The notes under the pieces were generated by a model, which ran no database searches, was not told the origin of the DNA, and worked only from the letters and a program-made list of their open reading frames with translations. Source: Streptomyces yangpuensis (GTDB lineage Bacteria > Actinomycetota > Actinomycetes > Streptomycetales > Streptomycetaceae). From it: a stretch of 64,000 nucleotides of DNA. Position 1 is the first letter of the stretch, and every line of letters begins with the position of its first letter. The stretch is taken from assembly GCF_001005295.1 (NCBI RefSeq), contig NZ_LBMK01000003.1:658451-722450 (forward strand). Reading direction: 5' to 3'. This document shows, piece after piece, positions 42,650 to 50,927 of this stretch. The position numbers and the translations under genes are program-made.

Positions 42650-43774
42650 CTACCGGAGGATGCCCTCGATGAAGTCCGCGCCGATACGGGCGACCGTACC
42701 CAGATCCAACTGGTGCTGGGCATAACGGCCTTGCCTTCGCGTATGCATCAGACCGGCCCTTTTCAGGACCGCCAGGTGCCGCGACACCTCCGGCGCGGTG
42801 ATCCCGTGCACGTTCGCCAGCTCGCTCGTCGTGTACGGGGCCCGGGCCAGACTCCGGCACAGCATCATCCGCATCGGGTGCGCCAGGGCCCCCATCCGCA
42901 GCTGGAGCAGCTCCACCGAGCCCGGCCCGGAGGCCGGCCCGGGGGTGCCGAGCGGATAGTGGACCACCGGCCGCCAGTCCGGTGCGTGCAGCACCAGCAG
43001 ATGCGGCCAGCCGAAGTTGGTCGGTACGAAGACGAGGCCGCTGCCTATTCGGGGATCGGTCGCGGTCGCCGTCCCGTGGACCATCTTGTCGGCCGTGATG
43101 GTGGTGAGGCCCTCGTCGACGCTCAGGGCCGTCGAGACGTCCTGCAGCGCGGCCGCCAGGCCCCTGCGGCGCAGCAGCTCGGCCTTGTGCCGGGCGTCGG
43201 CGCTCTGCCCCGGCTCCAGGCGCTCCCACGTCTGCGCGAAGAACGCCTCGTCGCAGTCCTCCAGGAGCCGCCTGAGCCACACCCGCACGGCCGCGGTGTC
43301 GTCCAGCAGCCGCACGGAGAAGTCCAGCTGGCGCGGCCCGCGGGCGGCGGCCAGCTCCAGCGCCCTGGCCCGGGCCGCCGGGTCCTTCAGCGGCGAGGGC
43401 CCGCCGCCCTCGTTGTAGAGCGCCAGCCGGCAGTGCTCCAGCGCGGCCCCCACGAACCGCTCGTCGTCCAGCCGGTCGAGTACGTCGAGCTCCTCGGCCA
43501 GCGTCGCCGCCGGCAGTCCGGACCCACCGGGGATCCCGGCGAAGGGCATGAAGATGTCGGAGAAGGAGCTGCGCCACAGGAAGTCGGCCTCCAGCAGACG
43601 GTCCGCGAGACACGGGTCGAGCGAGGCTGAGGTGGCGGTGGTCCAGGAGCTGAGCCGCGGGTGGTGGGCCGGCTGCGAGAGCGCGTGCAGGGCCATGCAG
43701 AGCTCCGCGAGCGGGGAGGGCGCGAAGACGATCCGCTCCGCGGGGAGCCCGGCGATGTCGATGGTGACGCTCAT
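42650..43774 (-). CDS. DUF5937/ArsR-type winged-helix regulator
   Basis: A 374-residue protein with a large N-terminal domain of the DUF5937 type and a C-terminal ArsR-like winged helix (LAHPMRMMLCRSLARAPYTTSELANVHGITAPEVSRHLAVLKRAGLM). The N-terminal half probably binds a ligand. No Cys-rich metal site of classical ArsR is visible. Actinobacteria carry several such proteins. Targets unknown; its own upstream region is separated from the next gene by about 200 bases. Confidence 0.82.
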   Translation of the reverse strand: MSVTIDIAGLPAERIVFAPSPLAELCMALHALSQPAHHPRLSSWTTATSASLDPCLADRLLEADFLWRSSFSDIFMPFAGIPGGSGLPAATLAEELDVLDRLDDERFVGAALEHCRLALYNEGGGPSPLKDPAARARALELAAARGPRQLDFSVRLLDDTAAVRVWLRRLLEDCDEAFFAQTWERLEPGQSADARHKAELLRRRGLAAALQDVSTALSVDEGLTTITADKMVHGTATATDPRIGSGLVFVPTNFGWPHLLVLHAPDWRPVVHYPLGTPGPASGPGSVELLQLRMGALAHPMRMMLCRSLARAPYTTSELANVHGITAPEVSRHLAVLKRAGLMHTRRQGRYAQHQLDLGTVARIGADFIEGILR

Positions 43775-43910
43775 CGGGCCATTCTGTCCGTTCCCGCACT
43801 TCGGGGGCGTCCGGCCCGGGCGCCCGGCGCCCGCCGTACGGGTGGCCGCGCGGGCCCCGGCCGGGCCGCCGGACGAGTGATCGTCACGCCCGGGGCGGCC
43901 GCCGCCCGGG

Positions 43911-43935
43911 ACGGTTGACGCGGAACGTCAACCGT
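43911..43935. promoter_or_regulatory. inverted repeat upstream of the small gene at 43972
   Basis: ACGGTTGACG and CGTCAACCGT form a perfect 10-bp inverted repeat with a 5-nt centre, 36 bases before the start. TTGACG also resembles a -35 box, so this may be an operator over a promoter. A hairpin role is possible too. Confidence 0.5.
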
Positions 43936-43971
43936 CGTGCGCGACGGGGCCGACGGGGTGAGGGTGTAGTC

Positions 43972-44181
43972 ATGACAGCGATCGAGCAGTACCTCATGGA
44001 CACCTACCGCGCGTCCCAGCACGGGGACCCCATGCCCCCGCCGCCCGGACGCGACGACGTGGCCGTCGTCCGCGCGGCCCGCTCCTACCAGCAGTTCCGG
44101 GCCGTCCTGGACGGCGGCGAGGCCCGCCACCCCTGGAGAGCCGCCTTGCGCCGGATGCTGACCCGCCCGCACCCGTGCTGA
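43972..44181 (+). CDS. small Streptomyces hypothetical protein
   Basis: A 69-residue protein with an N-terminal helix (MTAIEQYLMDTYRASQHGDP), a Pro-rich break and a basic C-terminal helix (WRAALRRMLTRP). I know no function for it. Coding bias is typical of the genome, GGGTGAGGG lies upstream, and the inverted repeat at 43911-43935 precedes it. Confidence 0.6.
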   Translation: MTAIEQYLMDTYRASQHGDPMPPPPGRDDVAVVRAARSYQQFRAVLDGGEARHPWRAALRRMLTRPHPC

Positions 44182-44209
44182 ACCTCTCGTGCGGCGCTCT
44201 CCGGCTTCT

Positions 44210-46894
44210 TCAAAGACTCCGGACCACCCGAGCCCTGCCTTGCGTGCGGAAGCCGAGTGCGTGGCGGTAGATCTCGGGCATGCGGTAACGACCGTCAGCG
44301 TCTCTGGCCAGTGCACCCCACTGCTCCAGGGCTTCGACATCGTCGGCCGTCAGTTCCACGTCTGCCGGGTCGAAGGGCATCTTCACGGAGTCCGAAAAGG
44401 TCGACATGCGCCTCAGTAGCGTTCCCAGACGTGGATTCTCCTGGTTGATCTCCTCCACTTTCGCCCGGCTGCACGCGTTCAGAGCGCGGCGCATGGCCAC
44501 CGGGGTCAGCAGTCTGTCCGGCCATTTCGCGTCACCTACGGAGGCGCCCGCCGCTTCGCAGAGGAAGCGGACGATGTCGCGAGCCTGAATCTGTTCGTTG
44601 AAGTCCGCGAGGGCGGCCGGAACCCATCGTTCCGCCCACGCCTCGCGGGAGTTGTCGGTCCCGAGTTTCGCGCCCCAGAGGGGGAGGAGCGCCCGGACGA
44701 TCTCGTCGTAGCCCATGTCGGCGATCGGAAGGGCCGTGGTCGGCAACGCCTCTGCGTTCATCGCCACCCACAGTGACAGCCGGAGGGCGTCCTCGGTGTC
44801 CCAGCTCAGCTCGTAGGGTGCGTAGCGGTCGAGGAACTGGCCGAGGTTCTGCCTGATCGCCGCGCGAACCAGGTCCTGTCGCACGAAGATCACGAGTCCG
44901 AGCGAGCGATTGCGGAGCCGCCGGAGCCAGGACGGAACCTCGATCAGCAGCGTTCGCAGCGCGATGCGTCTGGGTTCCGCCTCCAAGGACTCCAGCCAGT
45001 CTTCCAGGCCGTCGATGACGAAGAGGCAGGCTCCGGAAGTGGCCGTGGTCCGCTCGATGAGAAATTCCTCAGCGGGTGCACCTCGTTCGGCGCCTGCCGA
45101 CCACGCCAGACATTGCAGCCAGCGCAGCCGCCAGAACTCCGGATCCTCGGACCGCTCGTCCTTGAGGCCGGCGTTCAGGTGGCCTCGGATCTCGTCCGCG
45201 GTGATCCCCGGCTCTCCGGCCGCACGGTCTCTGAGCTCCTGCGTCGACGCCACGCCTGCCTGAGGCTCAGCGATGTTGGCCGGGTCCAGAACGGGGACGA
45301 CGATGGCGCGCCGTTCGGCATTCTGCCCGTTCTCCCGGGCGAACCCCTCCCAGGATCCAGCCGCGCACATCCTGGCGAAGGTGAATGTCTTGCCTGCGCC
45401 TTTCGCGCCGACGACAACCGCTACCGGAAGGTCGGTGCTGTGATCCGCGATGAGTCGGCGCACCGGCTCAGTGGTGAGGAACCCGAGCCCCGAATCCATA
45501 CCGCGCTGCTCGGCGAAGACAAGCCGGCGTGCGGTGCTCTCCAAGGCACGCCGGCTTTCGTCCAGAGTGGCCCGCTCCCCGGAACGCGCCGGGGTCGCCG
45601 GTACGACGCTTGGGGCGAATTCGGCGAGCAGACCGGGAAGTCCGCAGCGTCGGATGACTTCCACCACCGCATCCCAGCTTCGCGGAAGCGCCAGCAGCTC
45701 CTCGCGGAAAGGACTCAGCACAGGCTCGGTCAGGACCTGCTCGTCCACTGCCAGATCCTCGGGCGAGTACTCGGCGGTAGGTGCGCCAGGCAGGACGATC
45801 GTGGACGACAGAGCCGCGGCGAGTCCCCTGCGGGCCTCTTCGGCATGGGCGTCATGGATGTCGAGCCGGTACTGCGTCACAATCGCGGCAGGGGTGGGAT
45901 CCGTTCCCACCACCGCCGGGGACTGAGCCCCGAGCTGCCTGATCATGGTCTCGGTGCCCTGGAGGGACTGACTGCTGATCGTAGTGACGAACACCCGCAT
46001 CACTCGGGGGTCCAACAGGATGGGCGCCGCCAGTTCCGAAGCTCCGGCACGCAGGTCCAGTACGACGGTGTCGGCCTCGGCGGCATTCGCGAGGGCCACC
46101 AGGGACTCACTGAGGAAGTACGGTGAGCGGTCCTCGGTCAGCAGATCGGCGGGACCGATCCGGGGCGGCCCGAGCCGCAGGCGCCTGCTGGCCGGCAGGA
46201 CAGTCACCCGTCCCGTACCCGGATAGCGGGAGACCCGCTGGTTGGGCAGGTAGGCGGCGGCGATTTCCACCGCCTGTGTGGGGTCCCCCTGCCGTGAGGA
46301 GTGCAGGAGGGCCAGGAGGTCCTCGTACGCGATGTCGCAGCGGCCCCCTTGCGCCTGATACATCCAGGTGATGCCGGGCGCCTCCAGGTCGGCGTCGACG
46401 AGAAGGACGTGCTGGCCTTGGGATGCGAGGAGGTCGGCCAGGGCCACCGCGTGCAGTGTGCGTCCCACGCCGCCCTTGAATGAGTGGAAGGCCGTGAGCT
46501 GCTTGTCACCGGCGAACTGCGAGACCTTCGGGCGGGGAAGCGCCTCGCTCAGAGCCGAGGTGACACGGCGTTCGCTGAGCTTGGGGCGGCGGTCGGGGAG
46601 TGCGCCGGAGTCGGCGGCTTCGACCAGACGCACGGGAAGCGCCTGGGGCGCGATGGCCGTAGGGCGGTCCAGGGCGAGTTCCAGGCCCATCCCGTGTTCG
46701 GCGGTGGACCCGAGGCCGAACTGCCTGTCCAGCCAATCACGGACAGTAGCGGTCTCGGTGGCCGGGAGGACTGTCAGCTCCAGCCCGTCCCACCAGGCAT
46801 CGACCTCCAGCAGCCACTGCGGCCACTGGCCCTCCACAGCTGCTTCCGCAAGTCGGGAGTCGATGTCGACCCAGGTGAAGAGCTTGCCGGTCAT
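44210..46894 (-). CDS. dual-ATPase protein with KGGVGRT variant P-loop
   Basis: An 894-residue cytoplasmic protein. After about 125 residues a ParA/MinD-like NTPase begins with FHSFKGGVGRTLHAVALADLLA, a Walker A where the usual Lys of GKT is Arg, followed by VLLVDADLEAPG. A second STAND/AAA-like NTPase has VVVGAKGAGKT (about residues 496-503) and the Walker B-like CLFVIDGLEDW. The rest is helical. KGGVGR-type ATPases are often near defence genes. It follows the HEPN-like gene: TTG 46903 would overlap that stop, but I used ATG 46894. Lower GC by eye than its surroundings. Function unknown. Confidence 0.75.
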   Translation of the reverse strand: MTGKLFTWVDIDSRLAEAAVEGQWPQWLLEVDAWWDGLELTVLPATETATVRDWLDRQFGLGSTAEHGMGLELALDRPTAIAPQALPVRLVEAADSGALPDRRPKLSERRVTSALSEALPRPKVSQFAGDKQLTAFHSFKGGVGRTLHAVALADLLASQGQHVLLVDADLEAPGITWMYQAQGGRCDIAYEDLLALLHSSRQGDPTQAVEIAAAYLPNQRVSRYPGTGRVTVLPASRRLRLGPPRIGPADLLTEDRSPYFLSESLVALANAAEADTVVLDLRAGASELAAPILLDPRVMRVFVTTISSQSLQGTETMIRQLGAQSPAVVGTDPTPAAIVTQYRLDIHDAHAEEARRGLAAALSSTIVLPGAPTAEYSPEDLAVDEQVLTEPVLSPFREELLALPRSWDAVVEVIRRCGLPGLLAEFAPSVVPATPARSGERATLDESRRALESTARRLVFAEQRGMDSGLGFLTTEPVRRLIADHSTDLPVAVVVGAKGAGKTFTFARMCAAGSWEGFARENGQNAERRAIVVPVLDPANIAEPQAGVASTQELRDRAAGEPGITADEIRGHLNAGLKDERSEDPEFWRLRWLQCLAWSAGAERGAPAEEFLIERTTATSGACLFVIDGLEDWLESLEAEPRRIALRTLLIEVPSWLRRLRNRSLGLVIFVRQDLVRAAIRQNLGQFLDRYAPYELSWDTEDALRLSLWVAMNAEALPTTALPIADMGYDEIVRALLPLWGAKLGTDNSREAWAERWVPAALADFNEQIQARDIVRFLCEAAGASVGDAKWPDRLLTPVAMRRALNACSRAKVEEINQENPRLGTLLRRMSTFSDSVKMPFDPADVELTADDVEALEQWGALARDADGRYRMPEIYRHALGFRTQGRARVVRSL

Positions 46895-46899
46895 AGCGC

Positions 46900-47316
46900 T
46901 CAAGATCCCTTCCTGGCGTCCTCCACCAGTGACTTCAGAGCTTCCACCGCCGCTTTCTGATCATCGGCGCGCAGTTCTGCACCATAGCGCCATGCCTCAT
47001 GCAACTCGTGGCTCTCGATCCAGGTGCCGCTCTTGTGCCGGTGGCAGCGCAACGGGTCCGGCCCCGGAGCGGGGTCCTGGAGGTTCAAGGCCTTGGCCAG
47101 ACGGCGCAGATTGTGCGTCCGCAGGTCACCGGGCAGGGCGGAGGTGTCCTCGCAGCGAAGAACCCAGCGCAGCACCTCGGCCTTCAACCCGCACTCGGCA
47201 GCGTAGAAGAGCAGCAGTCCGCTGACCGCGTTCTCTCCCGCCTGCTCGGCGGCCTCCCCTTGCTTGGCGAGTCGATCGCGGCTCCGGCGTAGCTCGCTCA
47301 CCCCCACGTCCACCAT
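46900..47316 (-). CDS. HEPN-like small helical protein
   Basis: A 138-residue all-helical protein resembling HEPN domains. The segment VSGLLLFYAAECGLKAEVLRWVL corresponds to the conserved AxxxLKxL helix, and DLRTHNLRRLAKAL to the H-[DN]-L element. A classical catalytic RxxxxH is not clear, so RNase activity is uncertain. It is the first gene of a two-gene unit with the KGGVGRT ATPase, with which it overlaps or nearly touches. ATG start at 47316. Confidence 0.7.
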   Translation of the reverse strand: MVDVGVSELRRSRDRLAKQGEAAEQAGENAVSGLLLFYAAECGLKAEVLRWVLRCEDTSALPGDLRTHNLRRLAKALNLQDPAPGPDPLRCHRHKSGTWIESHELHEAWRYGAELRADDQKAAVEALKSLVEDARKGS

Positions 47317-47396
47317 CGCGCCAGGCTACTGGCCGAGAGTGAGGGCACAGGTGGTTTTCCCAAGACCCTGTCCGCCTGGAGCGTGAGGAGCCTTCC

Positions 47397-47588
47397 TCAA
47401 GCGGTGCCGGAGTCCTTCACCGCTCGGAGGAAGGCGGACCAGGCGGCCGGGGAGACGGTGAGGTGGTCCTCGCCGGGGTCGGCGCTGCCGGCCACCTTCA
47501 CGGCCCCGTCGCGGGTGGCCGCCGCCACGTGGACGCAGGCTTCTCCCTCCTGGCAGAACGACGACTTGCGCCAGCTGGGCCGAGTCAT
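47397..47588 (-). CDS. DUF397 protein
   Basis: A 63-residue DUF397 protein with the family hallmarks PSWRKSSFCQEGEACVHVA and WSAFLRAVKDSG. In Streptomyces these small proteins pair with WhiJ-like HTH regulators and modulate development or specialised metabolism. It lies 14 bases after the HTH gene on the same strand. Confidence 0.9.
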   Translation of the reverse strand: MTRPSWRKSSFCQEGEACVHVAAATRDGAVKVAGSADPGEDHLTVSPAAWSAFLRAVKDSGTA

Positions 47589-47602
47589 GGGGACATCTCC
47601 GT

Positions 47603-48454
47603 TCACAGGGCGCGCAGGATGCTGTGGATGAAATCCCGGCTCTTTCCGCGTGCGAGGGCCGCGCCCTCCATGCGGTCCAGAAGCAGCCGGTACTTGGCGA
47701 GCTGGGCCTCGGCGTCGACCAGCGCGGGGCCGTGGGACTGGTCGAGGTGGACGGTGTCGAGCTGCGGCACGGGCCCATGGACGTAGTAGATCGACTGGCC
47801 CGACCCGGGAAAGGAACCCGCGTCGAAGGGGATCACCAGAATCCGGACATGGCTCAGCTCCCCCATCTCCAGCAGGTGGGCCAGCTGGGCCTTGACGACG
47901 CGGTGCCCGCCGAACTTCATCCGCAGGGCCGCCTCGTGGATGATCGCGGTGTACGGGATCGGGTCGTCGCGGTGGAGTACCTCCTGCCGCTTGATGCGGT
48001 GGGCCACGCGCTGCTCCACGTCCTCCTGGGGCAGCGGCGGCAGCACGTGCCCGAAGATCTCCCGGGCGTGTTCCGCTGTCTGCAGCAGGCCGGGCACGTG
48101 GACGGTGTAGGCGGCGCGCAGCGCAAGGCCGTGGTGCTCCAGCTCGGCGAGGTCGAGGAGGCCGGGCGGCAGGATCCCCCTGTACTGCTCCCACCAGCCC
48201 TTCGTGCGGTCGCCTGCCATGGCGGCCAGTGCGTCGATGAGCAGGGGGTCACAGACGGAGTACACCTGCGCCATGGCGTGGACGCGTTCGGGGCTGACTC
48301 CGAACCTGCCGGTCTCCACATTGCTCAGCTGGCCCTGGCTGGTGCCGAGTTGACGGGCAGCCTCGGTCGACGTGAGCCCGGAGCGCTCGCGCAACTTGCG
48401 CAGCTCAACGGCGACGCGGATGCGTCGGGCCGTCAGTGCTACCCGCCCCGCCAT
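47603..48454 (-). CDS. WhiJ-like helix-turn-helix/DUF5753 regulator
   Basis: A 283-residue regulator. Residues about 14-70 form an XRE helix-turn-helix (LRKLRERSGLTSTEAARQLGTSQGQLSNVETGR); the rest is DUF5753 (YRGILPPGLLDLAELEHHGL to FPGSGQSIYYVHGP). This is the WhiJ-type partner of DUF397 proteins. ATG 48454 follows GGAAGGGAG. A decayed HATPase gene stands divergently, completing the usual three-gene set in broken form. Confidence 0.92.
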   Translation of the reverse strand: MAGRVALTARRIRVAVELRKLRERSGLTSTEAARQLGTSQGQLSNVETGRFGVSPERVHAMAQVYSVCDPLLIDALAAMAGDRTKGWWEQYRGILPPGLLDLAELEHHGLALRAAYTVHVPGLLQTAEHAREIFGHVLPPLPQEDVEQRVAHRIKRQEVLHRDDPIPYTAIIHEAALRMKFGGHRVVKAQLAHLLEMGELSHVRILVIPFDAGSFPGSGQSIYYVHGPVPQLDTVHLDQSHGPALVDAEAQLAKYRLLLDRMEGAALARGKSRDFIHSILRAL

Positions 48455-48519
48455 CGCACTCCCTTCCGGCGACTGTCTCACTCACACGAGCGAAGGAACG
48501 CCTGGATCTCCCAGCATTC

Positions 48520-48538
48520 GCGCAAATAACACTTGCGC
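48520..48538. promoter_or_regulatory. inverted repeat between the WhiJ-like and HATPase genes
   Basis: GCGCAA and TTGCGC, separated by seven AT-rich bases, lie about 65 bases from the HTH start in the divergent spacer. A plausible operator for the HTH protein. Confidence 0.4.
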
Positions 48539-48654
48539 GCCCCTAATCTGGGACGCAGGCCACCCCGCCCGGAAGTACCCCGCTCGACGGAGCGGCACGG
48601 TCACCGGGCAGCACGCGCAATGCGACCAACACCCCTCCGTGATCGGAGACTTCC

Positions 48655-49091
48655 ATGCCTGCCACCGTATCTCCGTCGTGGGCCTACAGCCTGCAACTCC
48701 CGCAAGATCCCCGCGCCCCCGGTCTCGCCCGCCAGACCCTGCGGTCCGTGCTCCGGACGCATGCGATGAGCGCCTCGTGGAGACGGCCGAACTGCTGGCC
48801 GGTGAGCTGCTCACCAACGCCTACCTCTACTCCGACGGTCCGTACACCCTCCGGCTCCGGGCCATGGGGTCCACCCGGCTGCGTGTCGGCGTCTGGGACA
48901 GCAATCCGCACATCCCTGCGCCCTTCGGAGCGGACTCTCCCGTCGCGGCACCGCCGTCGGGCGCCGAGCGGGGCCGCGGGCTGTTCCTCGTACGGGCGTA
49001 CGCCGCGAACTGGGGCGGCTATCCGCTCGGCGGGACGGGGCTGTACGGGGACGCCGGGGGAAAGCTGCTGTGGGTCGAGGTCCGTGCCTGA
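48655..49091 (+). pseudogene. HATPase (anti-sigma-like) protein, frameshifted
   Basis: A single-domain ATP-binding protein of the SpoIIAB/RsbW-like type, split over two frames. The first frame reads YSLQLPQDPRAPGLARQTLR and LRTHA to about 48762; the second continues DERLVETAELLAGELLTNAY from about 48765 to TGA 49091 and includes the nucleotide motif GRGLFLVRAY. Losing one base near 48763-48765 explains both. ATG 48655 follows GGAGAC. Either a real inactivation or a sequencing error. Confidence 0.75.
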
Positions 49092-49133
49092 CGGGACCGG
49101 GACCGCACCCCGCAGGGCACGGCCCCGGTCCCG
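49092..49133. terminator. hairpin between the HATPase remnant and coaX
   Basis: A 10-bp perfect stem (49092-49101 with 49124-49133) with a 22-nt loop lies between convergent genes. Confidence 0.5.
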
Positions 49134-49139
49134 GCGGCG

Positions 49140-49949
49140 TCACTCGAAGTTCGGCGCGTTGCGCTGGTACACCAGCCGCAGCCCGATCAGCGTCAACCAC
49201 GGCTCGTGGTCGTCGATCACCGACGACTCGCCCAGCACCATCGGGGCCAGACCGCCGGTCGCGATGACCCGGACGTCCTCCGGATCCCCGTGCGGCCCGG
49301 CCAGCTCCTTGGCCATCCGGGCCACGACCCCGTCGACCTGACCCGCGAAACCGTAGATCACGCCCGACTGCATCGCCTCGACCGTGGACTTGCCGATCAC
49401 GTGGCGCGGCCGGGCCAGCTCGATCTTGCGCAGCTGGGCGCCCCGTACGCCGAGCGCCTCCATCGAGATCTCTATCCCCGGGGAGATCACCCCGCCCACG
49501 TACTCGCCCTTCGCGGACACCGCGTCGAAGGTGGTCGCCGTACCGAAGTCGACCACGATCGCCGGGCCGCCGTACAGCTCGACCGCCGCGACCGCGTTGA
49601 TGATGCGGTCCGCGCCGACCTCCTTCGGGTTGTCCATCAGGATCGGCACGCCCGTCTTGATGCCCGGCTCCACCAGCACCGCCGGCACGTCTCCGTAGTA
49701 GCGCCGGGTGACCTCGCGCAGCTCGTGCAGGACCGACGGCACCGTCGAACAGATCGCGATGCCGTGGATCCCGTCGCCGAGCTCGCTGCCGAGCATCGGG
49801 TGCATGCCCATCAGGCCCTGCATCAGCACGGCCATCTCGTCGGCCGTGCGCCGCGGGTCGGTCGAGATGCGCCAGTGCTCGACGATCTCGTCACCGTCGA
49901 ACAGGCCCAGGACCGTGTGGGTGTTGCCTACGTCGATGGTGAGGAGCAC
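49140..49949 (-). CDS. coaX: type III pantothenate kinase
   Basis: A 269-residue CoaX that phosphorylates pantothenate in the first committed step of CoA synthesis. The ASKHA-fold motifs LLTIDVGNTHTVLGLFD, GADRIINAVAA and IVVDFGTATTFDAV are intact. It starts three bases after the nadC stop and closes the cofactor operon. Confidence 0.95.
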   Translation of the reverse strand: MLLTIDVGNTHTVLGLFDGDEIVEHWRISTDPRRTADEMAVLMQGLMGMHPMLGSELGDGIHGIAICSTVPSVLHELREVTRRYYGDVPAVLVEPGIKTGVPILMDNPKEVGADRIINAVAAVELYGGPAIVVDFGTATTFDAVSAKGEYVGGVISPGIEISMEALGVRGAQLRKIELARPRHVIGKSTVEAMQSGVIYGFAGQVDGVVARMAKELAGPHGDPEDVRVIATGGLAPMVLGESSVIDDHEPWLTLIGLRLVYQRNAPNFE

Positions 49950-49952
49950 CGG

Positions 49953-50927
49953 TTACACCGCCTCGCGCAGATCGAGACCGATGTCCAGGATCGGCGAGGA
50001 GTGGGTCAGCCCGCCGACCGCCAGGTAGTCCACACCGGTCTCCGCGTACGCCCGGGCGGTGTCCAGCGTCAGCCGTCCGGAGGACTCCAGCACCGCGCGG
50101 CCGGCCACCAGGGTGACGGCCTCCTCGGTCTCCGGGACCGTGAAGTTGTCCAGCAGGATCAGGTCGGCGCCCGCGTCCAGGACCTCGCGGACCTGGTGCA
50201 TCGTGTCGACCTCGACCTCGATCGGGACCTCCGGGAAGGCCTCGCGCACCGCGGTGAAGGCCTGCGCGACCCCGCCCGCGGCGACCACGTGGTTGTCCTT
50301 CACCAGCGCCGCGTCCGACAGCGACATGCGGTGGTTGACGCCGCCGCCGCAGCGGACCGCGTACTTCTCCAGCGAACGCAGGCCCGGCGTGGTCTTGCGG
50401 GTGTCGCGGACCTTGGCCTTCGTGCCCTCCAGCACGTCCGCCCAGCGGCGGGTGGCCGTCGCGATGCCCGAGAGACGGCACAGGATGTTCAGCGCGCTGC
50501 GCTCGGCCGTCAGCAGGTCACGGGTGCGGGCGCGGACCGACAGCAGCACCTCGCCGGCCTTGACGGTGTCGCCGTCCTCCGCGTGCCGCTCCACCTCGAA
50601 GGCCTCCGTGCACACCACGGAGAACACCGCCTCCGCGATGCGCAGGCCCGCGACGACACCGTCCTCGCGGGCGACGAAGTCGGCGATGGCCTCGGCGTCC
50701 TCGGGGACCGTGGCCACGGTGGTGACGTCCACGCCGCCGTCGAGGTCCTCGGAGAGCGCCATGTGGGCGATGTCCTCGACCTCGATGGGGTCCAGTCCCG
50801 CGTCCGCGAGCAGCTGGGCCAGCGCCGGGTCGAGGCCGCTCTCCTCGCCGTCGCCGCAGGCGCAGTCGTCGCCGCAGCCGCCGTCGTTCTGGTCGATGAG
50901 GGGAAGTTCGGGGGTGCTCACGGTCAC
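49953..50927 (-). CDS. nadC: nicotinate-nucleotide pyrophosphorylase (carboxylating)
   Basis: A 324-residue quinolinate phosphoribosyltransferase. Core motifs include EDLDGGVDVTT, RKTTPGLRSLEKYAVRCGGGVNHR and LLDNF. The GTG at 50927 overlaps the nadB stop as GTGA. Before the enzyme core there is a short acidic, Cys-bearing leader (GGCGDDCACGDGEE) at about residues 16-29 that I do not know from other NadC proteins; it might bind a metal. Confidence 0.93.
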   Translation of the reverse strand: MTVSTPELPLIDQNDGGCGDDCACGDGEESGLDPALAQLLADAGLDPIEVEDIAHMALSEDLDGGVDVTTVATVPEDAEAIADFVAREDGVVAGLRIAEAVFSVVCTEAFEVERHAEDGDTVKAGEVLLSVRARTRDLLTAERSALNILCRLSGIATATRRWADVLEGTKAKVRDTRKTTPGLRSLEKYAVRCGGGVNHRMSLSDAALVKDNHVVAAGGVAQAFTAVREAFPEVPIEVEVDTMHQVREVLDAGADLILLDNFTVPETEEAVTLVAGRAVLESSGRLTLDTARAYAETGVDYLAVGGLTHSSPILDIGLDLREAV

